Below are positions 47,128 to 59,739 of a stretch of 64,000 nt of DNA, in pieces (the first letter of the stretch is position 1; every line of letters begins with the position of its first letter). Below the pieces are notes generated by a model, which saw nothing but the letters and a program-made list of their open reading frames with translations, searched no databases and was not told the origin of the DNA. Made by a program: the position numbers and the translations under genes. This DNA comes from Liquidambar formosana (Eukaryota; Streptophyta; Magnoliopsida; Saxifragales; Altingiaceae), in NCBI GenBank assembly GCA_039720395.1, contig CM077833.1, positions 22,962,271-23,026,270 on the forward strand, read 5' to 3'.

Positions 47128-49204
47128 TTATTGTTTCAATGCAGCTACTAGCTTCTTCTGGATGAGCTCCACTCCAAGGCGAGGAGATAATCTAGGTAGA
47201 GTTTGCTGCAATAGAGAGATCATTTGTGTGAGATATCACCATCAGAAAATGGCCTCTACAAAAGTATATTTAAAAGTAAGTCTTCTCAGGTCAGCCAGAT
47301 TTCTATGCAGAGGCTCATATACAAGATGCTCCACTATTTTATTCAGTAAGGAATCAATCTTGTACGACTTAACATGATGTCTTGGCTCTGGACAATTTTC
47401 ACAAAATAAATCCCTTTTATGTAGTGACCAAACTTTTACCTTACTTTAATATTTAAGAAATGATTTGATGTCTAGTCCTTCAAGTCTGATAAAACAAACA
47501 AGATCAAAACACTACCAAGATGAAACACCCCCATGTGTTCTCTCAATTGCTTCTCCACTTCAAAGTAATTATCAATTATAAATACACCCATGACTAACAT
47601 GTCAGTTCTATTCTTAGAGATGTTCTACACTTGCATGATCTAGATGTTGTACCATACAGCACTATGTAAGTTCATGACTTGTTTTTTTTTTTTTTTTTCC
47701 CTTTTCTTTTATTTGTTTTACTGCAGGAATGCCAGTTTTTAAAATGGAATTGGCTATCCCACTCAAACACACAAATCATAATGGGAATTCCTATCCAATC
47801 AGTTGCAATAATCAATACTTCAATAGCCAATTTATAAGCATTAAGGCAAAGGCAAAGGATTGCATCTCCAAACTAAATCAGCAGCTCACTACTAGGTTTA
47901 CTCATGTAAGAATTACTCGAATTTTCCACATAAATCAGAAATCCAGTGCATAGGCTTCTGAAGCAACATATTACAGGATAAAAAGGAGGAGGTAGAATTT
48001 GAGCTATGGATACAGCCTCAGGCCCAAAAAATTATCTAAGAGAGGGATTCTTAAAAATAGTTTATACAAAAACACCACCAAGCTATGAGACTGAGAATAC
48101 AATTATTAACAACCTCCACAGGGACCTTAGCCTCATCAAAGATATGAAGATTCCTCTCTTGATAATAATTACTAAAATGGCAAAGAGAGATATTTGACTA
48201 CAGTATCGTCCCTAACATCCCAAGCCTTCAATTAATGACAATCTATAACACCAAGTAAATATGTGTGCATGACCCAACACATTACATATCTTGAGAGAAA
48301 ACCAACGCAATGGATTCAGAAATGCAGCAACAGATAAAAAGTTGATCCACATCCTTAGCCACCAGTTTACAAAGAAAACACAAATTGATGATAATGCAAG
48401 GCCTTCAAAGAATGCAATGTACTGTTAAGATCTCATGTTATAATTGTAGAAACAATAGAAACTGTGAAGAGATTTGTTGCTACAACTATAACAATAGAAC
48501 CTGAGAAGAGAATTGAATTGAAAAAATGATCACGTCCCCTTATCCTCACCTATCAAGCCGACCTCATAAAAGGGCTAGAGCACCATGAAAGGAAGAAAAC
48601 TCCCAATTCTACAAATTCCCAGAAAGGCACGAAATATAGGCTACTACAGATTCCCATTATTCAATTTAGTAAGGTTTTGCCTCACATAGTCACATTCCCT
48701 CCTTTATCAACAAAAAATCTAATATAAAGGCAGAAATCTGATACAAAGGCATACGGCAACTCCAAGATATCCTTCCACAGCCTGACCTTTTCTCCAGTCA
48801 CTCAACAAAAATCTGATAATAGAAATCCAGCTTCATTACAGAAATGCCCATTTACTTTCGATATAGCTTTCTGGTTAATGGGTTGGCTCTAACACTACTT
48901 CAAGATCATAAGCTACGTACTAATTTTAAGGCTTGCCATTACAAAATTAACACGAAAGTACGATAAAGGCTCAAATTTTACAAAATGCATGCCTAAAAAC
49001 GAAATTTAGGAAAACCCAAATGCGAAATCGATAAAACTAACCTCAGTGCCATCAGAGAGTACTTTTGCCAACACGGGTATCTCATACTGGTAAGCCCTTT
49101 CCCACTCAGGATTGGTCGTAATATCCCTTATCTGAAAAAACCCAACAAGTCAACAACACCCAAAAATTTATAGAGAGAGATTCTGGTAATGTCCCTTCTC
49201 TGGA

Positions 49205-49244
<40 letters not shown>

Positions 49245-49491
49245 GTACCTGTAAATCGACGTCGTAGAGGGAATCAGGGCCAGAGAGAGAGAAGGCAGCG
49301 TGAAGCTTTTCTTTGAGGCCATCGCACGAACAGCAGCCTGGTTTGGAGTAGAGAACGAGCTTTCTTGAGGTCGAAGAAGACGAAGACGAAGAATAAGAGG
49401 AGGCCAAAGGGGTCAAGACCCACCTCGCCCTTTGTCTGGTAAACAAAGCCATGGACAATGGAGGTGTTACTGCTCCAGCCACAGCCATCAT
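47128..49491 (-). CDS. Glutaredoxin-like (DUF836-type) thioredoxin-fold protein
   Basis: Three GT-AG exons: 49249-49491, 49042-49131 and 47128-47205, all phase 0, giving 136 residues. The mature part reads KLVLYSKPGCCSCDGLKEKL, with a C-x2-C-type redox motif, then IRDITTNPEWERAYQYEIPV and a C-terminal LPRLSPRLGVELIQKK. This is the plant glutaredoxin-like family with a thioredoxin fold. The N-terminal 40-odd residues are Ser/Arg/Thr-rich, like an organelle transit peptide; the location is inferred. The start is uncertain. The reading frame stays open upstream to an ATG at 49626 inside a MITE, but I choose the MMAVAG Met at 49491 because sequence upstream of it looks like leader. Met 49452 (MALFTRQ) is another candidate. 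A (GA)n tract lies inside intron 1. Confidence 0.87.
49211..49240. repeat. (GA)n microsatellite in glutaredoxin-like intron 1
   Basis: A GA run just downstream of the exon 1 donor. In transcript sense it is a CT tract within the 117-bp intron. Confidence 0.9.
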
Positions 49492-49601
49492 GTCTGCGAA
49501 ATCTCCCAAGTCTGATGCACCCCAATATGGATGGCCGAATGGGTAGTAATTGTGGATATGGGCCAGGTTTGTGTTTGAGGCTTGCCAGATTTCGAATTTC
49601 G

Positions 49602-50000
49602 GGGAACGGCTATTGCAACCCCCCATTCCTATAAGCCCACCTCTCGTCCTTTAGGTTTTTAAGGTTTTATGCAAAATATAAAAGGTTTTTATGAAAACCA
49701 GCCATGATGTCTACTAAAAAACATCATTTTGAACAACTTTGCAGAAGAAAGTTTTTCCAAAATCTATCGTTTAAATATACTTTTTAGCCATTTATAGCTT
49801 TTATTTCATTTTTTGCCAAAACGTCTACCTAAACGATAGATTTTAGAAAAACTTTCTTCTGCAAAGTTGTTCAAAATGATGTTTTCTAGTGGACATCACT
49901 GCCGGTTTTCATAAAAACTTTTTGTATTTTGCATAAAACCTTAAAAACCTATAGGATGGGGGTGGGTTTATAGGAATGGGGGGTTGCAATAGCCGTTCCC
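49602..50000. mobile_element. Foldback MITE family A, youngest copy (399 bp)
   Basis: Nearly perfect arms of about 190 bp face each other. Both ends read GGGAACGGCTATTGCAACCC in opposite orientation, and both inner arms carry CATCATTTTGAACAACTTTG and AAAATCTATCGTTTA. TTTCGAAT occurs at 49590-49597 and again at 50001-50008, a probable target-site duplication, though the left copy is 4 bp away from the matching end. The element sits about 110 bp upstream of the chosen glutaredoxin-like start. Confidence 0.9.
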
Positions 50001-53000
50001 TTTCGAATACTCAAACGGCCCAAGTTGATTTCTTTTTTGGTGGAATTTCATATTGGTCCTGCCTACAGGCAAATAATTACATATGCCTATAAATGATTAC
50101 TAACTTTCTAGTATATGACTACTAACTTCGTATTAGATGACTACTAGCTTAATTAAGAATGACAACTAATTTGTATTTTTGGGGAGGTGGCCCAAATAGA
50201 AGAAGTGAATTTTTTTACTTTTGATAAAAATGCACTAACTTATGTGGTAAATGAAATGATGTCAAATAATTTGTTATTGTCTTAATGAGTCAACGCCACA
50301 CTATCAACCGCATGAGTTGGTAACTTGGTACAAAGGGTTGTTGCATTTAGCACTACTCATTTTTAATTTTTGGGTTATCGGCAAGTTGGTTGGTGAACTT
50401 TGAACAACTTCGCAATCATAAACTACTAAGGAAGGTCGACGTCTTGCAATTTTAGTAACATAACTAACCCCTTCAAGATACTAATAAACTCGATAATCAA
50501 CACAAAGATGGATTTATCCTGAGGATTAATCGATACATGAATAGACAATAGCATTGTATGTTATTAAGATATTAATCAGATTTGAATAGCTCGTCGGCCA
50601 AAAAAAATAATAATAACAAAATGAAATATAAAAAAAAATGAAAAAGGAATGAAAAACAACGTTGGAGCTATTATGAATAATTAGTTAACATTTTCTAAAG
50701 ACGTTGTTGAAGACTTGGAAGTGTTAAGGTCGGAGTGATGGATTGTAATATGGAGTTACTGATGGGTTTTCGTTAATGGACAAGCTGAAGCTGGGCCAAA
50801 CGTACACGTACAAAGCTTTGAATAGAGTTAGTTGAGCAGCTTGAGCTCGTGCCAATTTAAAGCCCGAACCTAAGTTCTAACAATAAAGCCCAATGAATCT
50901 GTTGAGTGGGCTTTATTGCAACTCAGCTCCTCAACAAAGACTGAAAAGCCCATAACTCGTATTAGATGGGTTTGCTTGGATTCCTTTGCTATCCCTTTGA
51001 GAAAATGGTAGCCCATTTTGGATGCAATTATCTGCAATGCTTTTAGGAAATGTTGGAAGCTCTTGCTTCACTGCTATTAACTAAGAAGCATGGATATGGA
51101 TACAGATACGTGATACGGGTACGAACATGGATACGGTAAATATTCAAAATTTAGGATACAATATGGCGGGGATAGGCATTAATAGAACATTTATTTATAT
51201 ATCATTATATTATATATATATAACTAAAAATATCATATAACATCACGTAAATCATTCGAAATGCATACTTTCATATTGTTTTTAGAAATTATAGTTGAGT
51301 TGTTCGTAGAAAACTATATGACAAAAAAGAAAAGAATGAACAAAAAGGAAGGAAAAAAAAAAAGTAAAGTGAAAGATGTCGTGTTGGAGAAGTGTCGTGT
51401 CCTGTTACGACACGCAACATTTGGAGAAGTGTCTGTGCTTCCTAGTTGCTTTATATTAAGGTGCAAATGTGCAATCAATCACCCTTTTATCTCATAAAAG
51501 GTGGTATATCTCATCCATTCATGCAATGCTATAAGATTAACTGACGTGAGCATCATCTTGTATTATTTCCTTTTTCTTTTTTTTTGGGGTACCTTTCTCC
51601 TTTTCTTTGCACTTGATTGAAATCAATTTTAATTAGGATTGAATTGATAATAGAAAACTTTCAAATATCCATTATAATCCAAAATAAGATAATAGAACTT
51701 ATTAAATATCAATTACAAACCAAAAATAAATGGGTAGGCTTTTGAGAACTAATCGCGATATCAAGCCAAAGAGTATTTTTGACATATAAAATAGGTTGTA
51801 AAAACAAAGGGGTTGGAGGTCTACAAAAATTTGATTAACAAATAATTCACCAAATTTAAGCACTTTTAATCAGATTTATAATTCTTCCAGATCGACACTA
51901 GAATATATTCAATTTATTCCAAAAGAGCTCTTATTTATTTTATTTTTTGAAAAAAGGAAATATCATTAACAAATTAAAATATCTCTTATTTTTCTTCTCA
52001 AGAAATGTACTTTATCAAGAATGAAGGTGTAGTGCGACTACACGTGAATTTCTTTCATAGGTGACTTTCCAAAGTGTGGGATATTGAGAGCAATCACAAT
52101 TCCACAAGAGAAGTGGGACAAGACCAAATCACACTGCCTAACCGAAAGTATAATAGAACCATAGATAAGTTCCTCCCTCCTCTGTCGAGGGGACCTAATT
52201 GGGGTCTTCTCCGATGAGCTACTTGTGGTTGAGTTTTAAAAGCCACTCCAAAGGGAAGATACCTCTTCAGTCACAATACCTTTAATAGTGGAATAATTCT
52301 CTTTAGTAGTGACAATTTTGTTCAATCTCAAAGGATAACTAAATGATACAAGTTCAGGTCGGTCTCTCCACTTTATTTAGTCTCACTCTCTTCTGCTTTC
52401 TCATGCATGCAGTCATGGGATGGATAGACAAATCATCATCTTTATGTCTCTCCCGCACCCAACTTTTGACTCTATTTTTGTACTTGTGTAACCTCTTTCT
52501 AGACAATAATTCAGTGGTCCATCCCATTTGATTGTGGACTCTACTTTTCCTCGTTGCATGGCTAATTAGCAGAAAGAATTCCGCACCTAATTTACCAATA
52601 GCAAAATAATAATAACAATAATAAAACAAAAAGAAGAATAGCACTCTTAGAATGAATATCCTCATCCTATTATATATTGAGGATGACCCTAACTTTATTT
52701 TACCTGCACAACTTATTTTTAGTGAGTTCTTTGTGATTGGGATTTTAAGATATCATTCTACTTAAAAAAATGTTGCTTCGCCCACCTAATACACCTACCA
52801 TTGACTATCCATTAGACATGGCAGTCTTTCTCTTCTTCATATCATACATAATAACCAAAATGTCTTCTTTGCTTCAACTTGCATATATGATGGGTAATGA
52901 TTGATGGGTGATAAGGTAGTAAGCTTGCTACCAATATGTTTTCTTCAGTACTGTGTTGGAGCTTGCTATAGGCGTTGTTCTTTTTAGTATCATTCTTGCT

Positions 53001-55297
53001 GAGAAGATCTTTCTTGTTTTATGGCTTTTGTTTGGTACATTTGGTGTGGGGTGGTTTTTCTTTGTCTTGGGGTGCTGTGAGTTATTGTATTCTATCTTTG
53101 CAATTAATAATTTTTTTTTTTTCCTGACTATAAAAGAAAGAAAAAGGAAAAATCTTAAGGAACTCACTTGGTACAGTCATAGTATATGGCGTGAACCCTC
53201 GATCTTACAATCTAAGCAGCCAAAGAAGGCTCAATATATATCCATCATATGATTGATCCGGCATACTCATGTGATCAATTCTAAGTGAAATAAATTTAAT
53301 TTGATGGGAGTTTAAGTCATTGGATTTTAATTATAATCCACAATTTATTTATTTTTTCAGCCATTTCAAAAGGAGAGTAGGCTAATTAAATTAGATGGCC
53401 GGAATTTGTTTCACTAAGCTAGTTTTTGAACACGTTTAACTGGTGCTTACCAGATCCACTTCCAAAAGTCTCAGTCTCACACTCAATAATGGAACTTCTC
53501 ACGTGGAAAAATGTCACTTTTAAAGAATTGAACCACACAGAGTTGCATGCAGCACGATTGCAAAATTTTAAGGTTAAAAATCAAGAAAGTTGGGATGAAT
53601 AATAAATTATCGTGGAACCTTTTTTTAGTGGTTCATCTTAACCGTACTGCATCTAATTTCTTAAAAGCAAAAAAAAAAAAAAACAAAAAAAAAGAAGAAG
53701 AAGAAGAAAGCAATTTTTTTACGCAACATTTGATTAAGTTTGATTATTTAAAAATATTTAATATTATATAGGTACAAAAGAATCACAAAACTTGATGCGA
53801 AAATCAAGAGAGTATCTAAAAACGAATTAATAATCTTAAAGGTACCAAATAAACAATCATGGAATTTAGGTCAGTGGTTTGATCAATCATATTAATTAAT
53901 TTGCTAATTAGTTTAAACTAAAAATCTAACATAAAGCTTGTATAAAAAAAAGAAGAAAATCTAACATAAAGCTAGTGTAATTAATAATTCATACAACATG
54001 CATTTATGATAATTTTGACTGATTAAGTCATGAAGGAGAAGATATTTATCAAAGTTGGATGTTAAGGTATGAGGGCATGGATCAAGATCTAAAATGGTCC
54101 TCCTTTTTACCCCACAAAAAAAAAAAAAAAAAAAAAAGGAAAAAAAAAATATCCATCCTGATTTACCTTTAATTGGCCGGCTTTATAACAAAAGGAGAGT
54201 GTTTTGCAGCATTGATAATTAATGGACTTTTATTTTTTTTTTCTCGCCTAATGGTTTAATTGGAATAATTCCATTCAACAGTGGAATTTCTGCTTCTGTC
54301 ATGTAGACTCTAGAGATCATTTTAATTTTAATTTTTTCCTCTTTTATTTTTGTAAAATGCTTTTATTACTAGCAACGCACATACTAAGAAAGCCAAGGGT
54401 ATGGTAATCGATGCGACAAAGGCGCTTGTAACATAATTATATCGATCATTAAACCATGGGTAGGGTAAGGTTGTTTCTTAAACCTATGCATGCTGAGTAG
54501 GAATTTCATTAAACCATGAAATTAATAATAATTAGCAAGGTGAAAATTAACCCACAACTAGCAATTTTTGAAAACATTTTAAGAAAGCAAAACAGCTAGT
54601 CAGTCGTCAGAAACAATTAAAGATCCTAGCCAAACACGCAGGAGCAGTTTCAGTACCATTAGAGGCCTTCCCTAAAATTGACCCACTCAATTTTGTCCAC
54701 AATTGCACTAATATCTCAAAGTGGCTTTCCATTACAACCACTATTTTCTTTTGTTTTGTTACATGAGAAATATTAAATCGATTTTTTTTTTTTAATATGA
54801 CTTAGTTGCTCTTAATGCCCAAATTTCCGTGTACTACCTTTTTAATTATAAATTTAAAAATAAATCGCCAATGAGATGAAACAGACCAGGTCAGCCTCCA
54901 CCACCACTTTGGGAACCTATTAGTCAAGGGGACACCCATTGATTAAGCTTTAGTGAGGACTTGTCTCTATGTGCTCTCTAATTAGTCATTTCTCTATGAG
55001 CCATGGTAGGGTTCTTTTACTACGTACGTCACCAATGGCAAACAAAGATTATGTGATGATTTCGATCTTGACTTCTCCTTTCTGCTTAATATATTAATTA
55101 ATTATTAGTAATTAATTTCATGGTGATGTGCGAGACCTGTTGTCTGATGGATGAAGATTAGATGAACAGATTAATTGAAGCCAGAATGCATGGTGAGCTT
55201 ACGAGACATGCATGCACTTGATTTAATAACATCCCAAAATGCATCCATCTGCTTATGCGGTCAGTTAAACTTAAGAGTCCAACAAAATTATTATAAT

Positions 55298-55561
55298 ACT
55301 CCCTCCGTTCATAAATAAATGTCATATTTTTCTTTTTGAGATGTTTCAAAATAATTGTCCTATTTCAAAAGTCAATGGTAATTTTTGATTCATTTCCTAA
55401 AATATCCTTAAAAAAGTATTCTCACCTTTTCTAATGTTTTACACGCTTGAGGGCAAAATTAGAATTTCAAGACATATGCATTGATGTGAAAGTATTTAAT
55501 AGAGTTTTCTTAAAAAGCATGTTTTTTCAAATAGGACAATTAATTTGGAATGAAAGGAGTA
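55298..55561. mobile_element. Family-B MITE
   Basis: Starts ACTCCCTCCGTTCATAAATA and ends AATTTGGAATGAAAGGAGTA, which are inverted ends. The interior is similar in length and style to the element at 8393-8660. Confidence 0.75.
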
Positions 55562-56208
55562 ATAAATTAAATAAATATATAGTAATGCAAACCCAAAAAC
55601 CCCAAAAAAAAAAAATACACAGCAACAACAACAACAAAAGGCCGGGATAAGTACAAATAGTGGGTTTGGGTGTCACACCATCTCGCACTATGCCTAATAT
55701 GGCATAGAACATAATGGGTCCCATGGCTCATATATGCACTAATCATATGTACATATATCACCACGCACTCGCACTGGTAGTATGGGCATTAATCGATCAT
55801 ATTATGTTGGAATATAATATTGACCAATATATGGCCAGCACTTTTCTTCCCCCCCCCCTTTTTTTTTTTTTTTTTTTTGTGGGGGTGTGGGGTGGGGTGT
55901 GAACAATTCAAGTCTATAATATTGTATTTTAACTTTATGGAATCTACTTATACACAATTTATGCCTGGACTGCTTTTTCTATTAAATATGAATTTGGAGG
56001 ATATCAATTATCCACATTTTTCTCACTCCCTCATGCATGAGCCAACGCACTAGCCGCTTGTGGGAAAACAATTACACTAGCTAGGTTCCGTGATCTTATC
56101 CTTAATTAGCGGTACTTCTATCTTCCGAAGGATGATTCAATAGACAAATTAAATAAGCTCCATGGACAATTCACTCGCCATTTATCCAGTCAGGTAAGAA
56201 CATACATA

Positions 56209-56480
56209 TACTCCCTACGTCACACAAAATAGTTATTTTTTCCTTTTTCGGTTGTTCCGAAATGTCTGTGCCTTGAAAAGTCAAATTATAAATTTTCTTA
56301 ACTTTCATATTTTATCCTTTATTATACAAAGAATTACTTTAAACACAATGCATTATTAGTAGGATAAGGGTACTTTTGGAAAGAAAAAATTGAATGGATG
56401 ACAAATCAATGCATTAATTAAGTTTTCTTAATCTGTGTGCTCTTTCAAAGAGGTTTATCTTTATGGGACAGAATTAGTAC
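56209..56480. mobile_element. Family-B MITE, close relative of 8393-8660
   Basis: Starts TACTCCCTACGTCACACAAA. It shares long interior stretches with the element at 8393 (TTTTCTTAACTT, GACAAATCAATGCATTAAT, GTGTGCTCTTTCAAAGAGG) and ends TTATGGGACAGAATTAGTA. Confidence 0.75.
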
Positions 56481-56594
56481 AAGTTATATCAGTACCATGC
56501 ATCGAGGATTGTACTAATGCATCGACCTCATATATCTTGTAATGTACCCATCAATATATATGCATAGGGTACAACCTCAATGCGAATACTGGTA

Positions 56595-56800
56595 CACTCC
56601 CTTTGTTCTTACTATATTGGCTTCCTTTTATTTTTTTGGGATGTTCCAAGTTCAAAATGCTGATGATTATTTTTATTTGACATCCTAAAATACCTTTTTT
56701 CATGGGTGGTTTATTTTTTTTACAATGTTTGTACCCTCGAAGGTAAAACTAAAATATTAAAATATATATGTTGATGTGAAAATATTTACTTCAGTTGTCT
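56595..56800. mobile_element. Truncated family-B-like MITE
   Basis: Starts ACTCCCTTTGTTCTTACTAT and shares TTGATGTGAAARTATTTA with the element at 55298. No matching right end was found. Confidence 0.45.
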
Positions 56801-57302
56801 CATTTTATTTGATCATTTTGACTAAAAACACATGTATTAAATGCACTGTCACGTCACCTATTTTATTTTAACTTTCCAAATTTGTCATCATATGGAAAAA
56901 ATGTTCAATTTTCTAAGAGAAAAAATCAAGTAAAATAAAAGGGTATTTTAGAAAAATTAACGTACCTTTTTGTTGCAATATATCCTTCGTCTGACATATA
57001 GTCTCCAGGATTACCATTGATCTTCCATTGGTAACTTGCAAACCATTGAATCAATAGTTGTCATGCATGGAACCCATAGAGGGGAACACTAGGTAGTGGT
57101 CTTAGAATAAGTTCTTCCATTGGTAACTTGAACACTAGCTAGCTAGTGGTCTCAGAATATGCAGCGAGACAGCGACCCTGCAAATCATATATACCTAATG
57201 ACGATTTATCTCCATCCAATTAATCATAGAGGAGTAAAAAACCCTAGTTGTATCTGGTGCAATTCCAACTCCCCATTACACAATGAATAGAAATTATTAT
57301 TC

Positions 57303-57310
57303 TATATAAA
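57303..57310 (+). promoter_or_regulatory. TATA box of the UMAMIT gene
   Basis: TATATAAA lies 272 bp upstream of the ATG in otherwise non-repetitive flank. Confidence 0.5.
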
Positions 57311-57581
57311 GGAGAAAGGCACGAAAACATTATATCATAGTGTTGATTACCATGGCAAGCATTATTGTGAATGAAAAATTTTGCAAGGGTCCCTATTGAT
57401 TGTCGTCACATACTCTTACGTGTGGGTCTCCATATTTCAATTTGCCTTTTTCTTTGCTTATATAAGAAGGGCTTACTAGATTTTAGTCTCTCATTCACCA
57501 AGAGCTCCCTTCCCCCACCACCCTCAAAAAAAAGAAGAGAAAAAAATACCCCCAACACTAAAGGACCCAAACACACGTGAA

Positions 57582-59702
57582 ATGGGGGACCAAGTAGCAT
57601 GTGGGAAGTCATGTGCAGGGGTCAACAAGGCAAAACCTTATTTGCTTACGATAGGCTTGCAATTCGGGTTTGCTGGGTTGTACATCATCTCCATGGCTAC
57701 TCTGAATCATGGGATGAGTCGTTTTGTGCTCATTGTGTATCGCAATGCTGTTGCTGCACTTTCCTCGCGCCTTTTGCACTGGTTCTTGAAAGGTACACGT
57801 ACCATGTTTAATTATTTTTTTTATTTTTATTTTTTTTAAAGAAAAAAAAATCTCAGTTGATGCAAGAATTTAACTCTCATGCATGCTCACGTTGGTGGAA
57901 TAAAAGTCACTGTTATTTGCCGGGGATGGAACTAATCTTTTGTGCTTTGGTTTTACAGGAAAATAAGGCCAAAGATGACTTTCAGGGTCTTCTTACAGAT
58001 AATGTTGCTGGGTTTTCTAGAGTAATGCTCTATTCCATGCATGTCATATATGTACATAAATTAAGGCCCACTCATCTTTAGGCCCACTCAATCTCAACCA
58101 TCCTCCTCCATAGCCCAAGTAGCCCGCCACCAATACAAGCTAGGCTTGTATGGCAGTTTTTCTTACCAAAAAGAATATATAGGCAGCGTTTGGTTAATAT
58201 TTTGAAAGTACTTTTCTTGTTTTCAAGAGAATATTTTGTTTTACTTTCAAATACTAAGCAAGAGAGCTTTTAATGACTTGTATAAAATCTAAACCAATAG
58301 AGGGCATAAATTGGAGATGAGACGAACCGAAAACTAGATTTATGCCCTCTTTTAGGGGAATGATATATGTATCTTTTGTGATTAACTCCGAATATATATC
58401 TTTTTAAGGAACATGATCATGACTTTTTGATAATTGTATCCTTAATTGATTATTAGGCCAATCCTTGATCAGAACTTGACCTATTTGGGAATGAAATATA
58501 CATCAGCATCATATGCCTCTGCCATTATGAACGCCGTTCCTGCTGTCACCTTCATTATCGCATCTATTCTCCGGTAAGATTCAACATCCGGCTTTTTGTG
58601 TATTAGCTCGTACAAATTATATAAGTATGTATATATGAGAAAAACTTTCATGCAACTGTGATACGGTTACGTGGTATCAAGATCAAGTAAAGTGGGCTTG
58701 TGAAGTTAAAAAGTACTTTGACAATTTCACTTTACTTGAATCTTATTGACCCGTAATACCACATGACCTATCACAGTTGCATAGAAGTTCTTCTCCCGAC
58801 TTTCTCCTGAGTTTTAGGACTCCAGTGGAGGAAAAAGGTGGGGCCATTGTTAAGTGAAATGAGACCTCAAGTAGGGACGTACGTACCACTAGATGATTCC
58901 CTTCTTTTTTTTTTTGCTGTTTTTTTGGTGCATCACTAGATGATTCATTTTGAATATACCACCTTTGGGATTCCGTAGAAATAGAAGGAAGAATCTAAGA
59001 AAAGACTTAAAAAGGAAAGGAAAACAAAAAGGAAAAAAGACTTCACCGTTCATGGTGGGAGTCATCTTCCAATGAAATTTCGCTTTGGGACGTAAAAGAC
59101 CTAATGTCAAGGGCCCTTTTTTCTCTTTTTTTTATTGCTAGGAAATGTCAGTGGCATCCTGCAAAGTTCTCAACAACAATCCTTAAAACCTGGGGGACTT
59201 ACAGATAGGTTCGGTTATGGCAAACAATTATAAGTCAATTATAGTTAGTAATCATTCTTAGTTAAGTTAGTAGTTATTTACTAATAAATTAGTAATTATT
59301 TGTATTGAACTGTAATTGTTTACCTCTAACCGGATCTATCTATAATTCCCCCACAACTCAACCCGATCAACAAAGCATTACCTAACTACAATGCTTGGGC
59401 ATAAGCGAAGTTGGGCAAGGGGGTAATTTTGGAAATATATATTTTAATAAATGAGAAATCAATGTAATGATGATTTTTATTAAATTATGTGTTTTGTCAA
59501 ATTTGACTTATTTTTGTAGGACAGATGGAGTAATTTTTTTTTTTCCACCCTACTCTTCTTTTTTTTTTTTTTTTTTTTTTTTTTTTCCTTTCTATAAAAC
59601 CCAAACCCCACCAGCAAATCTTTCATTTCATAAGAGAGGCCCAATACTCTTTTAGACGTCTCCCATTCCCTCTCTCTCTCAAAACACACCAGATCTCCCA
59701 AT

Positions 59703-59739
<37 letters not shown>

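Larger units (their letters stand above)
50001..57581. other. Long intergenic region upstream of the UMAMIT gene
   Basis: No protein gene was recognised in 7.6 kb. It contains three or more family-B MITEs (55.3, 56.2 and 56.6 kb), direct repeats near 53.92-53.98 kb and 57.0-57.14 kb, and long poly-A and poly-T tracts. The last 300 bp hold the UMAMIT promoter. Confidence 0.6.

Noticed and set aside
50500..57300. A protein-coding gene in the long gap before UMAMIT
   Set aside because: Only short frames in low-complexity sequence; no exon with conserved motifs was found on either strand.
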